From NCBI GenBank assembly GCA_947561585.1, contig CANNZV010000332.1:372001-436000 (forward strand): a stretch of 64,000 bases of DNA, read 5' to 3'. The notes below the pieces were generated by a model. That model was not told the origin of the DNA, did not search any database, and saw only the letters and a list, made by a program, of their open reading frames with translations. The translations under genes and the position numbers were made by a program. The DNA is from Caprella mutica. Lineage: Eukaryota; Arthropoda; Malacostraca; Amphipoda; Caprellidae. Each line of letters starts with the position of its first letter. Position 1 is the first letter of the stretch. Shown one piece after another: positions 48,181 through 58,956 of the stretch.

Positions 48181-49960
48181 CCTGACTATGGATATATTTG
48201 TGCCTAGTTCACTTAATTGATTTTGAGTATCTATTGATATTTAGAATTTATTCATATATGGAGATTACCCTTGTTAGCTATAAATTCTTTACCCAAGTGT
48301 ACTCAAATATGCTGATTATGAAAGGTTTACTTTGTAGCTAGCTACAGTTTTTCTAATCATTGTTCAGTATTATTAGTTATGATATATGAATAGTTTGATA
48401 CTATTGATACATCTCATTGAACTAAGTACGCATCTGGTAATTGTATAAAATTTCAATAATATCTACCTAAAACTGGTACCTAACTATTTAAAAAGAAATT
48501 ACTGTATTAAAAATATAGAGCTAGCTACTAAATAGTATATAGCTATATAAAAAAAATCTATTATTTTAATGCTACTTGCAGTGCCAGGGTTATGCTCGTC
48601 AACTACGAGGTTTTAGATTTTGTGTTAGGTAGGCTCGTAGGCTTCATTTACTATCACCTCTTCATTTTCCTCTTCCATCTGTGAGTGCAGCCATCAGTGT
48701 TTGTGTCCCTTTTCATCACATTCCGTCGTAAATGACTGCATTCACGAAGTAGCTTTTCTGCATCCATGAGCATTATCATAATATGATGGTAGTTAATTTT
48801 GTTCATGGATCCAGATTTCTTTCCGACTGCTTCTTCCAGTCCCTTGTACTTAATTTCCTTTTGACGTCAGCGATATGGCCTTTGGTTCCAAAACAGACGT
48901 TAAACACCTACTAAAATATGATTCCAACCAACCTAATAAATTAAATTATATTATAGAGTTGCACAGTTATGTTAGGGATAAATATATTGTAAAATTAAAC
49001 TTAATTAATTAACTTTTTCATTATATTAATAAAAGCTGAGCCTGTTTTAGAGTAATTAATGAAAGATTATCATATCAAATTTGATAACCAAAGCTCTCTC
49101 TGTTATTCTATTTCCCATAGTAGCTAATATAAAAATATAGTTAGTTAGTTAGTTATAGGATATTGTGACATTAGAAGGAAATAGAAAACAGATTCAGAAG
49201 TCTGTGAAACAAGATTCGAATGCCTTAACTATAACTAATTTGATTTAGAGTCAAATGTTTTTTTATGTATTTATAGTTTTTTATGTTATATTCTCTTTTA
49301 TGTTTACTCTTAATTTATATTCGTAAAAAATTTCCTATTGATATCTATAAAACTTTAACTTAGAATATTATTTATATTTTTCATAACTATATGTTTCAAT
49401 ATCTCTATAGTTTTTAATAGAGCTATAGATGTTAATTATAATAATTAGTGAAATTTAATTAACTTTTGAAATAGTTAGCTAGCTAATTACAAATTTTCTT
49501 ATCTTTCCAAGTTATTAGCTATTTAATAAAAATATACCTTTAAATGGCTAGTGGTTCTTATTTCGATTTTGCTGTATAATTTTTATTTAATTATCATAAA
49601 TAGAATCGAATTTATAACAATTAAAGTAAATCAAGTAGCTACAGAGTAACTTCTATGTAGCTACCATTGAGATAGTTGTTTTGCTTCTAGTAACAAAAAT
49701 AAATTATCTACTTAAAATTTGATTCAATGAAATAATAGCTAAGTGTCACATTTCAGTTGATAAAAGTATAAAGATTCTATTTTTTTATTAGGAATATATA
49801 TCCAGTCTTGAAATTAGTCGGTCTTTTCTGCAAAGTACATATAATTTTAATTCATTTAATACAGCTATTTTAAGTTGAAGAATTCTTTTGGTAAGTTGAC
49901 TTCCAAACATTTTTGACATCACTCAAAACTTTTCTATCTGTTAACTACTCTCTATTTTTC
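48181..49960. other. Spacer between glomulin and COQ9
   Basis: AT-rich, no gene. A segment at 48711-48776 (GACTGCATTCACGAAGTAGC, TGCATCCATGAGC) recurs at 51036-51102 inside COQ9 intron 2, a dispersed repeat pair. TTGCAG at 49961-49966 may be the acceptor of a 5' non-coding exon of COQ9. Confidence 0.5.
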
Positions 49961-49988
49961 TTGCAGACTATTTACCAGCTTTTACAAA

Positions 49989-52900
49989 ATGGGGAGCAAA
50001 GTGCCCCTTCTTTTTCTAAGGACACACCTCACTGTGAGCAGAAATGCACCTTTGTTCAGAACCTTGGCCAATGCATGTAACGTTGCTACTCCTCTGATGT
50101 CACAACACAAATATAACAGACTAAGCATCGAAAAGAATCACTACTGTACAGCACAAGATAATTCTGATGCTAGGGAAGAATCCAGGTAGGTAAATCTAAA
50201 GAAAAAGAATTATAGCTATCTGAAAATCTGAATTATATTACCCTATTGTTTTTTATTGTGAAAAGCTAGTTTTTTTTCACCAATTATAATCATTTTGGTG
50301 TTATTGTATAACAGAATTTTGTTCAAATTTATTTCACCGTTTTTAAGATTCAGCCAAACTCATTTTCTTCAATTAATCTGCACAGTTATTTATCATATAT
50401 ATTTCTTCAAAATATCCTCTTTTTCCTATTTTTATTTGATTGTTTCTCTTCAGCACTGAAGGCGCAGGTACAGTTGATGACATCAAAGCAGCTGTTCTTG
50501 ACGCTGCCTTAGAGCATGTACATCAATTAGGGTGGTCCAAAGAAGCCATTGCCAAAGGTACAAAATACAAATAAGATACCAAAAAATTCTCTGTACTTTT
50601 TTATTATGATTTCATGCTTTTTTTTAGAGATCTATTTTCCTTGAATCAATCATCAGCATTTTTATTTCAAGGCAGATATTTACAAAATTCCTCTCACTGC
50701 TGCTGATTGATTTATAAAAATAATTACCTGGGACATATAAAAAATAACGAGACTTCAAACTCCATGAATTTCTGTTAAGAAAATTTCACTACTTTTGTAA
50801 TGTAGTAATATTTAATTAATTGATTGCTCTGAAGATAGATTTATAAACTAGCTGATATTTAACTTCTTCAAAATATTATAATGGTTACCATGCAAACGTA
50901 AAGTTAATAAACCTTTATGGGTTATAACTATTATAATTATTTTTTAAATATTTTATATGCTATTTTGTTTCCTATATATTCTTTAATGCATATTTTATGC
51001 CTATGGTAGTTTTTTCTATTTAAAAACTCCTTACATTTCATCACATGCCTTCGTAAAGTATCTGCATTCACGGAGTAGCTTTTGTGCATCCATGAGCTTA
51101 TCAGGTTTCTCAGCAAGGTAGTAATTCTGTTCCTTCTTCAGGTGCTGAGTCCTTAGGCTACTCCGCCATGTCTCACGGTATAGTGGAGAGTGGAGGGGCG
51201 GAACTATTTGTACATCTTCAAAAAAGGTACGTGACTGTTAGTGGTTATTTCTATTGAATTGTTGTATATGTAAATTAGGTTATTCTGACGCTTTTTAATG
51301 ATGGCACCTGTTAAATAGTTAATTAGCTAATAATAGCTAGTGAGGAATTTTCAATATTTAAATTATGAAAATTTTGAATTGATTTGTACTTTTGAGGTAG
51401 CTACCTATAAAAACTATTATTTTCCAAAAACTATTTTTTATAGTTAATACCTGATCAATTCACAGAAAAGAATTTAATCACAGTGGTACTATTTTAATTA
51501 CATTGTCTTGAAATTAATAAATAATATAAGTAAAAAGGGGGCAGGGGGTCTGATTATCAGACTAGGGGTTTTAAACATTATTGCTGATCCCCCCCTCATT
51601 GTCCCGAGGCTACATCTAGGTAGGCCTTCTTTTTGTTATATTGTAGGTTTTGTTTAGTTTGGCGCCCTTCTTCTTCAGCTTCCCTTTGCATATTTCATCA
51701 ATTTCTTTCACTTATTCTTTCTTCCTTCTGCCTTGCTTTGTCCATGGGTAAATAGACTGACTGTGTAGGTCTCTTATCCATGGATGTCTATTCTCTTCCC
51801 CTCTTCTACGAGGCCTTCTTCTCTTCATGTCTCTTTGGATCACCTCGTAGTGGATAGGGACAACTTTTAAACCCCGAAAATAATAATAATATTGTAAGTA
51901 AATTCCACCTCCAGATGCAATGAGGAGTTAGAGGAGACTATGGAGGAGTGGCACAACTCCTCTCAATCTCCTCCTAAGTGGACTGTAGCTGTAGAGAAAG
52001 CTTTGAGTCGCAGACTGCTGATGGTGGCGCCCTACAAGGATGTGTGGGCCCAGGGTGAGTACTTTCATAAGGTTTTTTATTGAAAAAAAGTAAAAAAAAC
52101 TACAATTCAACAAGCTTTTATAGAATTTCTGAAAAAAAAATCAGGGGCATTTGCTCATGATTTTTTGGACAATGTAACTCGAAATGAATTTTATTATACA
52201 TATCAGAATCTTTCCCGCCCTAATTATTTGAACTGCTATGTAATTATTATTATTATTTTTTTTAAGATTCTCTAACAGTTTTAAAACTAATATTCTTTCA
52301 TATCTTTCAAATAAATTTTCTATCGCTGATGATGGATTCTAATTAACAAACTAGTTTCATAAAGTTGGTGTGTGATAATTGTCTTAAAAATAGCTATCAA
52401 TTTTTTTTAATTTTTTTTTCAATATTCTTCGCTACATAGCCACAGTAAATTTTTTACTATATTATTTATGAGGTGATTGTAGAGTAAGTTCGAAGTTATG
52501 GAAAGTTTCCAAATTTTCGATCAAATGAGATTATAATTATAAGTCTTTTTTTTTAATATAGCTAGCTACAGTTTTTCATGGAGCTATGAGCTAAAATGTG
52601 GATCCATCCGATTACTTGGAACTTGCCCTTCTTTTGCTTCAATGCTTCTCACCATTTAATACTGACTAAAACTAGTTAAAGGACCGTACACACGTAGTGT
52701 TTTTTCAGTCTTTCCACCAGACTTTTTGCTAAGCTCCTCCTACTTTTTCCACCAGAGTATAAGAAAAAACAATATAATTGTTATTTATTTTAGTTGGTAT
52801 CCATGATACCTGCAGGTCTTATATTCTTGTGGAAAAAGTAGGAGGAGCTTAGCAAAAAGTCTGGTGGAAAGACTGAAAAAACACTACGTGTGTACGATCC

Positions 52901-54998
52901 TTTATAGGTTTAGTTTCAAAAATCATAACTCTGATGAGTATCAATTTATTCAGTTTTGTTAAATGAATATGCAAGTTGTCTCCTTTTCTCACCACATCGA
53001 CTCTACCTCTTCATCAGGTTTAGCTTGCGTGACTCTCTCCCCATCTCTCATTGCTGTGAGTCTTCAGAACGCTCTTGCCATGGCAGACAGTGTCTGCTAC
53101 TATGCAGGGGACAGAAGCACGCAGGTGAGGTACCTACCACCATAGTAAATAAATAGAGCTATACCAAGTACAATAACATTGTGTTTTTAACTTTTTATCA
53201 CGTCCTGCACTCTATTCAACTAGTAAAACTTATAATGTTTGACTGTAGCTACTCTGTTTGGTGTCATTTGTTTACATCGTTTCTGAAGAACGGATCAAGT
53301 TCATCGTCAATTATCTCGAAACTTAGTTTACTTCTCTATTTATTTACTATGCTTACGAGTATATTCTCTGCTTGAATCTCCGCTGATATTTCCACTAGAT
53401 TTATAGTTGAGAATCACTGCAGATATTATCAACCCTAATCATGGTAGACAATCACTGCTCACATTGCCCTAATCATGGCAGACAATCACTGCTGATATGA
53501 TCTGACTCACAGCAGAGAATCACTGCTGACATTGTCCTACTCTCTCTCCTCAGGCCGAGTGGTACTACCACAGGGCTGCAGTACTGGCAATGTACAAAGC
53601 CTCTGAACTCAGTCTGCTGCAGGACACCAGCCCAGAGAACGAGGTGAGAAGTAGACTTTGGGCAGGAGAGCTATTGTAATTACCAAGAATGATCTTAACC
53701 CGTACACGGTTGCTCGCAACCTGCCTCTATTCTGAAAAAGGGTTCACTTACCAATTTAGTCCTACTGACTCATACATTTATTAGAAGAGGTAGAGGTGCC
53801 ATGCAGGGCTTATAACAAAGGGAAATCCTGTTCTCCATGTCACGCTAATCACATTTTTGGTAACTTCTACCTGCTTATGTAAGAATAGCACATTATACTA
53901 ATAAAATGGTGCTCTAAACGATGCAGATGTTATCATTTATGATCAACTGACCATATATTTTTACGTAACAAACCTCTCCCGTCCGCATATCGGGACATAC
54001 TGACCGTGCGCACACGTCTGAAATTATTTCCCCTCCCTATCTCCGAAAACCCCAACCGCACTCACTTTTGAACCCCCATTACGTGATAGAGCTTGACGAG
54101 GCGATTCTGGAGGTATAAGGCAACTTTAACTTTGCTGATGTGCCACATCTACTGATTGCTGTCCCAAAATAAGGCCACCCTCCTTGTACGTGTTAAACAA
54201 CCTACTGTTTAGGAATTGATAGATATTATATATACTTTTTTTGTTTCAGGACACCCTAGGATTCCTGCACAGACGAGTACATCAAGTAGATTCCTTGGGG
54301 TGTTCGGTAGGAGGTGCAGAAGGCGCTGCAGCAGAAGGAGTTAAAGTAGCGTCAGCTGTAGCCACTACGGTATGAACAAAAATATTATACTGCAGTAGTA
54401 TAATATTTACGGTATGAATAAAGATATTATACTGCAGTAGTATAATATTTACGGTGTGAACCTAACTAGTGAAGGCTATAGGGTTGTGATAATATGCTTT
54501 TAAAACATAGATCCTGAAAACATTATAGACGGAGAGAATTAAAAAGTAGTGAATTGTTCTAAACCAGTGATATTTAGTATTCGTTTCGTCGATGGTATTC
54601 TTAATATCTATGATTTTAAAAGCGTATTGTCACAACCCTAGTACTGACTCAATCACCTAAAAGACCATTAACAGAAGTCAATCTAAATGTTGAAAACTCT
54701 TGCCAAGTCTTCAATGCTTTATTTCAACACGTTCTTTTTATTAACTGCAAGTAATCGGTATTTGAGAGTTACTCATACAGAATCATAAGTTTTAGTATTT
54801 ATTTTAGCAGAAAGTAGAATGCTAATTTGGAAAATGTTTTTTTTTTACAATTTGATTGAAGAAATGATTCAAGATTGATCATAAAACTCTAAATAGGTAA
54901 TTTGTGTAAATTAGTCACCAATTAATATTTACAAATTCGATTTTTTTAAACTTCAGATTGGCAACATACTTGGCTTGAGAAATACTGTCAGAAAATGA
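49989..54998 (+). CDS. COQ9: COQ9, mitochondrial ubiquinone biosynthesis lipid-binding protein (8 exons, 294 aa)
   Basis: Exons: 49989-50185, 50454-50557, 51142-51226, 51915-52054, 53018-53124, 53554-53643, 54250-54369, 54957-54998. All junctions are GT-AG and the 885-nt sum is in frame to TGA. The first 45 residues are basic and hydroxylated without acidic residues, a typical mitochondrial presequence. Then come the TetR-like fold (AALEHVHQLGWSKEAIAKGA, LGYSAMSHGIVESGG, LVEHL-like FVHLQKR), the WTVAVEKALSRRL helix, and the family's MADSVCYYAGDRSTQAEWYY stretch, followed by a bulky C-terminal amphipathic helix (IGNILGLRN). In the family the protein binds isoprenoid quinone intermediates and presents them to COQ7 in complex Q on the matrix side of the inner membrane. 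Length is near the human 318. Introns 4, 5 and 7 carry repeats. Confidence 0.93.
51560..51895. mobile_element. Possible 3' end of a retroelement in COQ9 intron 3
   Basis: GC-richer text with CTTCTTCTTCAGCTTCCC and CTTCTACGAGGCC pieces ends in AATAATAATAAT, the kind of short microsatellite tail left by some RTE-like elements. No coding domain is readable. Confidence 0.35.
52678..52903. mobile_element. Palindromic MITE, GGCCGTACACACG family (copy 1, COQ9 intron 4)
   Basis: AAAGGACCGTACACACGTAG at the left and CTACGTGTGTACGATCCTTT at the right. Inner arms share AGCTCCTCCTACTTTTTCCA and AGACTTTTTGCTAAG with their inverses. The centre is about 70 bp. Confidence 0.9.
53141..53350. mobile_element. 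MITE family with CATAGTAAATAAATAGAG ends (copy 2, COQ9 intron 5)
   Basis: Perfect ends CATAGTAAATAAATAGAG and the inverse CTCTATTTATTTACTATG. It sits 16 bp past the exon 5 donor. The interior matches 23009-23337. Confidence 0.88.
53408..53545. repeat. Tandem units of about 45 bp in COQ9 intron 5
   Basis: AGACAATCACTGCT or AGAGAATCACTGCT recurs four times with CATTG or ATATGATC links, running into the polypyrimidine tract before exon 6. Confidence 0.7.
54367..54460. repeat. 42-bp tandem repeat that copies the exon 7 splice donor
   Basis: ACGGTATGAA occurs at 54367 (true exon end plus donor), again at 54409, and as ACGGTGTGAA at 54451. Between them lie near-perfect palindromes (AATATTATACTGCAGTAGTA and continuation). 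The exon edge was therefore included in the duplicated unit. Confidence 0.85.
54479..54641. mobile_element. Palindromic element with AGGGTTGTGACAATA ends, COQ9 intron 7
   Basis: AGGGTTGTGATAATATGCTT at the left and GCGTATTGTCACAACCCTAG at the right. A related right half is at 60425-60570. Confidence 0.8.
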
Positions 54999-55140
54999 AG
55001 AAAAGAGAGGAAGACTGCAATATTCTGGTAAAGCTGCCAATATAAATAGTTATTCTAATGAATTAATGTTACAAAGTGTAAGATTTTGTATAAATTTAAA
55101 AAAATCTCAATTCTATCCATCTCCTTTTAGACATTACAAC

Positions 55141-55312
55141 GTTAGGGGAAGTTCCGAATTATCGGTCAGTACTACATCTTCGGTCATATCAGAAAAAACA
55201 ATATATAAAAATTATTATAATTAGATAGCAATGTGTAATATTAATAATTTTTATATAGTTTTTTCTTATATGACCGAAGATGTAGTACTGACTGATAATT
55301 CGACACTTAACC
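55141..55312. mobile_element. Palindromic MITE, GGTCATATAAGAAAAA family (copy 2)
   Basis: The arms GAATTATCGGTCAGTACTAC and ATCTTCGGTCATAT pair with their inverses; the centre is AT-rich. It lies just after the COQ9 stop. Confidence 0.88.
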
Positions 55313-55574
55313 CACATGCTTAAATTGGTAGCAGATTCCTTTTAAAATATTTCCAGGTAGGTAAATAAAATCAGAGATTGTTTCAACACATTTTATATCT
55401 TAATAGTTAAGCAAAAGACACAGTATTAATATTCTTTGGTAAACACTGTTATTGCAATTAAAGCTAATGTACAACCGTGGAGAGAACTTCCCTGAAATAT
55501 TTGACAATCTGAATAATCTGACGTCAGCTGAATAACTTTAGATGTACGATATCAATTAGCTACCTGATGTTATA

Positions 55575-55745
55575 CAGTAGAACTCCTCTATAGTGAATGC
55601 GTTAGGATGTAGCCTGAATAGTGAACAAATTTCCTTTAGTCTACGATGAATTTCCATCAGTTTTTAGAAAACTAAAGACTGTTTGATGGCAGACTGAAGA
55701 TAATCAGTTCACTATACATCCTAACTCATTCACTATAGGTGAGTT
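55575..55745. mobile_element. Short pogo-like MITE
   Basis: CAGTAGAACTCCTCTATAGTG at the left (flanked by TA) resembles pogo/Tigger ends. The right end has the inverse as CACTATAGGTGAGTTAACTC. Confidence 0.7.
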
Positions 55746-56440
55746 AACTCATTTACCTGAACATAGTAGATTAATAAATTAGTGTAAAATAGGCCTAATG
55801 ATTTTAATTAAATATTAATTATTAGTATTCTCTCATTCAATGATGCAATTTAAATTAGGACTTAAACGCTTGGAGATTTTTCCCTCCTTCATAGTGTAAT
55901 TATCCTACCTACAACACAGATAAATATTTCTCCAGATCATGATTAGTTATTAGCTACAAAGTTACTACAAGGAGTAGCTATAGGACTTTATTGCACTATG
56001 TAGTAATATTGCTACACCTCCCATTCAAAAACTTATTAAATGTTAAAAAGAATTAGGGGAATAGTTAGTAACCAACAGGCAAATAAATACTTTAATAAAT
56101 TAAGTCTATTTCGATAAGTTAAAACAGGTTTTAATAAGTTTAAATCACGATCCAGAATGTATAAACAATATAGTAATTCGGATTGAATAACTTAAATGTG
56201 ATAGTTTGCTGCTCAAACATTTTCTTTAATAATATTGCACGAAGGGTTTACTAAGAATAAATAAAGTATTTGCAGATGGTTCACTACTGAGTGTCTAACT
56301 TTACTTACTTTAGTTCAGTTGGTCGATTGACTAGAAGGAAGTGCTGTGGAAAGCTACAAATTTGGGGTAAACACTAACAACTTTTGAAGGTAAAGCAAAA
56401 TTTCCAGTTGCGAAGTAAGTACCACAGTGAAATTTAAATA

Positions 56441-56580
56441 GTGTAAACTATAAATTATCAGTCTGTTTCACATCTTCAATCATATAAGAAAAACTATAAA
56501 ATTATTATTTAATTTTAATTGTATAGTTTTTCTTATATGATTGAAGATATGAAACCGACCGATCATTTAGAACCACACCC
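56441..56580. mobile_element. Palindromic MITE, GGTCATATAAGAAAAA family (copy 3)
   Basis: AAATTATCAGTCTGTTTCAC and CATATAAGAAAAACTATA pair with TATAGTTTTTCTTATATG and GAAACCGACCGATCATTT. Confidence 0.88.
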
Positions 56581-57083
56581 TGTGGTATTTACTTTGCATT
56601 TGGTTATTGTGACTTTTCCCTATCTTATACCTATAACAATTATTTCTATTGGTACCTTATCAACTAACACCAAATAAATAACGAGTGAAATGGTTACGAC
56701 TTTGTGCTGTATTATTTTAAAAACTTCTTACTGTGACATGGTGAAATTCTCAAAAATTTAACATTACGTCAAGATTGTATTTTATAGAAGGCGGGAGTTT
56801 GTAACTTTAAACTGCATAGAATATTAATAAATGTAGATATGCTTGGATGGTAATTTAAGAATTAATTATTTATTCTTTTTTATATGATCGAAAATGTGGA
56901 TCAGTTCAAAAACTCGAAACTTACCATAATCTATTAAGCTAAAGTTTATTAATAGGCAATTCAAATTGGTTTGATTTCACTTAGATTATTAATGTTAAAA
57001 TTTAACAATGGGTTCACAGAAATGTAGTTATCTATTTTCATGATAAATAATAACGTAACGTAAAAGAAGTATCGATACCGTTA

Positions 57084-57190
57084 CAATTCGTACTTGTGAC
57101 TATCATAAAAATTTCACATCTTCGGTTATGTATAAAAATAATTATTATATGACCGAAGACGTGAAACCGACCGGTAATTCCTAACTTACC
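57084..57190. mobile_element. Palindromic MITE, GGTCATATAAGAAAAA family (copy 4)
   Basis: TTTCACATCTTCGGTTATG pairs with ATATGACCGAAGACGTGAAA. The right arm continues CCGACCGGTAATTCCTAACT; the left outer arm is diverged. Confidence 0.8.
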
Positions 57191-57365
57191 CAACTATTAA
57201 CAGTAAAAATGCAGTGCCAATTTCAAACTGGTAAGCTATATCTTCATACCTACACATTCTCTAGGGACTTAATATTTAGTTAGAAAACTTACAAAGGAAT
57301 GAGTTGGAATGTGATATCACAAGTTAAAGTAAAATAAGTACAGTGGATTCTCTTGGCAGATTTGA

Positions 57366-57436
57366 GGGGCCGTACACACGCAGGGTTTTTGAAGTCTTTG
57401 AAAGACTTAAAAAACCCTGAGTGTGTACGGCCCTTT
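57366..57436. mobile_element. Minimal GGCCGTACACACG palindrome (copy 2)
   Basis: About 70 bp: GGGGCCGTACACACGCAGGG then GTCTTTGAAAGAC at the centre, then the inverse arm ending GTGTGTACGGCCCTTT. Confidence 0.88.
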
Positions 57437-57462
57437 ACAGTCATTCTGATTACACTATTTTA

Positions 57463-57582
57463 AGTACATTGCACTCTACTCAAAGTACATTGCACTCTAC
57501 TCAAAGTACATTGCACTCTACTCAAAGTACATTGCACTCTACTCAAAGTACATTGCACTCTACTCAAAGTACATTGCACTCT
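57463..57582. repeat. 21-bp tandem repeat, six units
   Basis: AGTACATTGCACTCTACTCA plus A begins at 57463, 57484, 57505, 57526, 57547 and 57568. Units are almost identical, so the expansion is recent. Confidence 0.95.
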
Positions 57583-58134
57583 ATTACTTTATCAGTGGTT
57601 ATTTAAACTCTGCGTTTAATGTTTTTCTTGGTTTAAAGCTTTAAATAACCGCTGATAATAGTCATTTCCCCATTGAGTATTAATCTTCGCATTGTGCCCC
57701 CTATTTAATGTTCACTAACTATCACTAAGCAGTAAGTCAAGCAAACTTCAAAACAGTCACACCACTTTTTATACCAATCCATCAGTTCGTATATGAAGCT
57801 AAAAGACGGCCTTTTTTAAATATAGATTTTGAGTAAATTCTGATTATCAGATATACAAGGAAAAACTAAACAATTGAACTGGTTATTATAAATTCTATCC
57901 TTTTTTCTTACATGTTCGAAAATATGGAACCGTTCAATAACTGTGAACTTACCCTAAATCTAGTTTTACTTGTTCGAAATCCTAATTTATTTTTTAAAAC
58001 TTCTTCATCAATCTAACAAGTTGATGTTCAAAATGAGTGGGGGGATCACCCCCTTTGAATTAGTTTAATGAGTATTGCTATGTAATTAGCTACAACTAGG
58101 AGTAATGAAGGCTGGAGATTATTGCACAAACTGT

Positions 58135-58291
58135 TAAGGGCCGTACACACGTAAGGTTTTTTAAGTCTTTCAACCAGACTTTTTGCTAAGCTCCTCCTAC
58201 TTTTTCCACGAGAATATAAGGAAAAGTAGGAGGAGCTTAGCAAAAAGTCTGGTAGAAAGACTTAAAAAACCCTGCGTGTGTACGGCCCTTT
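58135..58291. mobile_element. Palindromic MITE, GGCCGTACACACG family (copy 3)
   Basis: AAGGGCCGTACACACGTAAG at the left and CTGCGTGTGTACGGCCCTTT at the right. It shares AAGCTCCTCCTACTTTTTCC with the copy at 52678. The centre is nearly absent, so the two arms almost touch. Confidence 0.92.
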
Positions 58292-58956
58292 AGGAAACTA
58301 CCTTCAATATCCTAACTCTGTAGCTATATTAAGGACAAAACATCTAGAGTAAATTATTCACACAACCCGCTTATCAACACACGAACATCTTAACGCTACA
58401 AACAGTACAAGTTGCTATTAGTGTGCTGCCAATGGTTCATTATTAACAGTAAAGAGATTAATAGTCAATGTTAGGAGAAGCAGCACCCGACACAGTAAAG
58501 AGACAGAGTGAACAAGTGACTAACAATATCAACAACAGACCAATGGGTAGCTAATGGAGAAAATACTCCATTGCCAACAATACTTCATAATAAAGTTACC
58601 AAATGAAATATTTCAAGTGGCTATTATCAAAAAAATACAACTGCTAAGTGTGTAGAGAAACCGTGAATGATTTATTTTGATAAATATATAGAGCTACATT
58701 CCTGGCAAGAAGGATTTATTCCTGAGATATTCCCTTAATGGTTAGTACCTAAGGAATGAATCCTACTCGCCAGGGAAACATTTTTATTACTGACCACTGA
58801 AGGTTTTCATCAGTTATCTAGTCTTACAGAAACAAACTTTCCCCCTGGTCTGAAATTAGATTGGTAGTCACTAGTCACTTTGTTCATGAGATGGAGATTG
58901 GTGTCTCAAAGAGGAGGGCCTCGTTTCTTTTTAGGTGTGAAGGGTGCTGCCTTTTC

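Larger units (their letters stand above)
55746..58956. other. MITE cluster between COQ9 and the FAM89-like gene, no gene seen
   Basis: Besides the elements listed separately, 56868-56935 and 57890-57956 are single arms of the GGTCATATAAGAAAAA family. 57595-57655 is a small palindrome sharing GGTTATTTAAACTCTGCGTT with the element at 24855. No exon or RNA gene was found. Confidence 0.6.
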
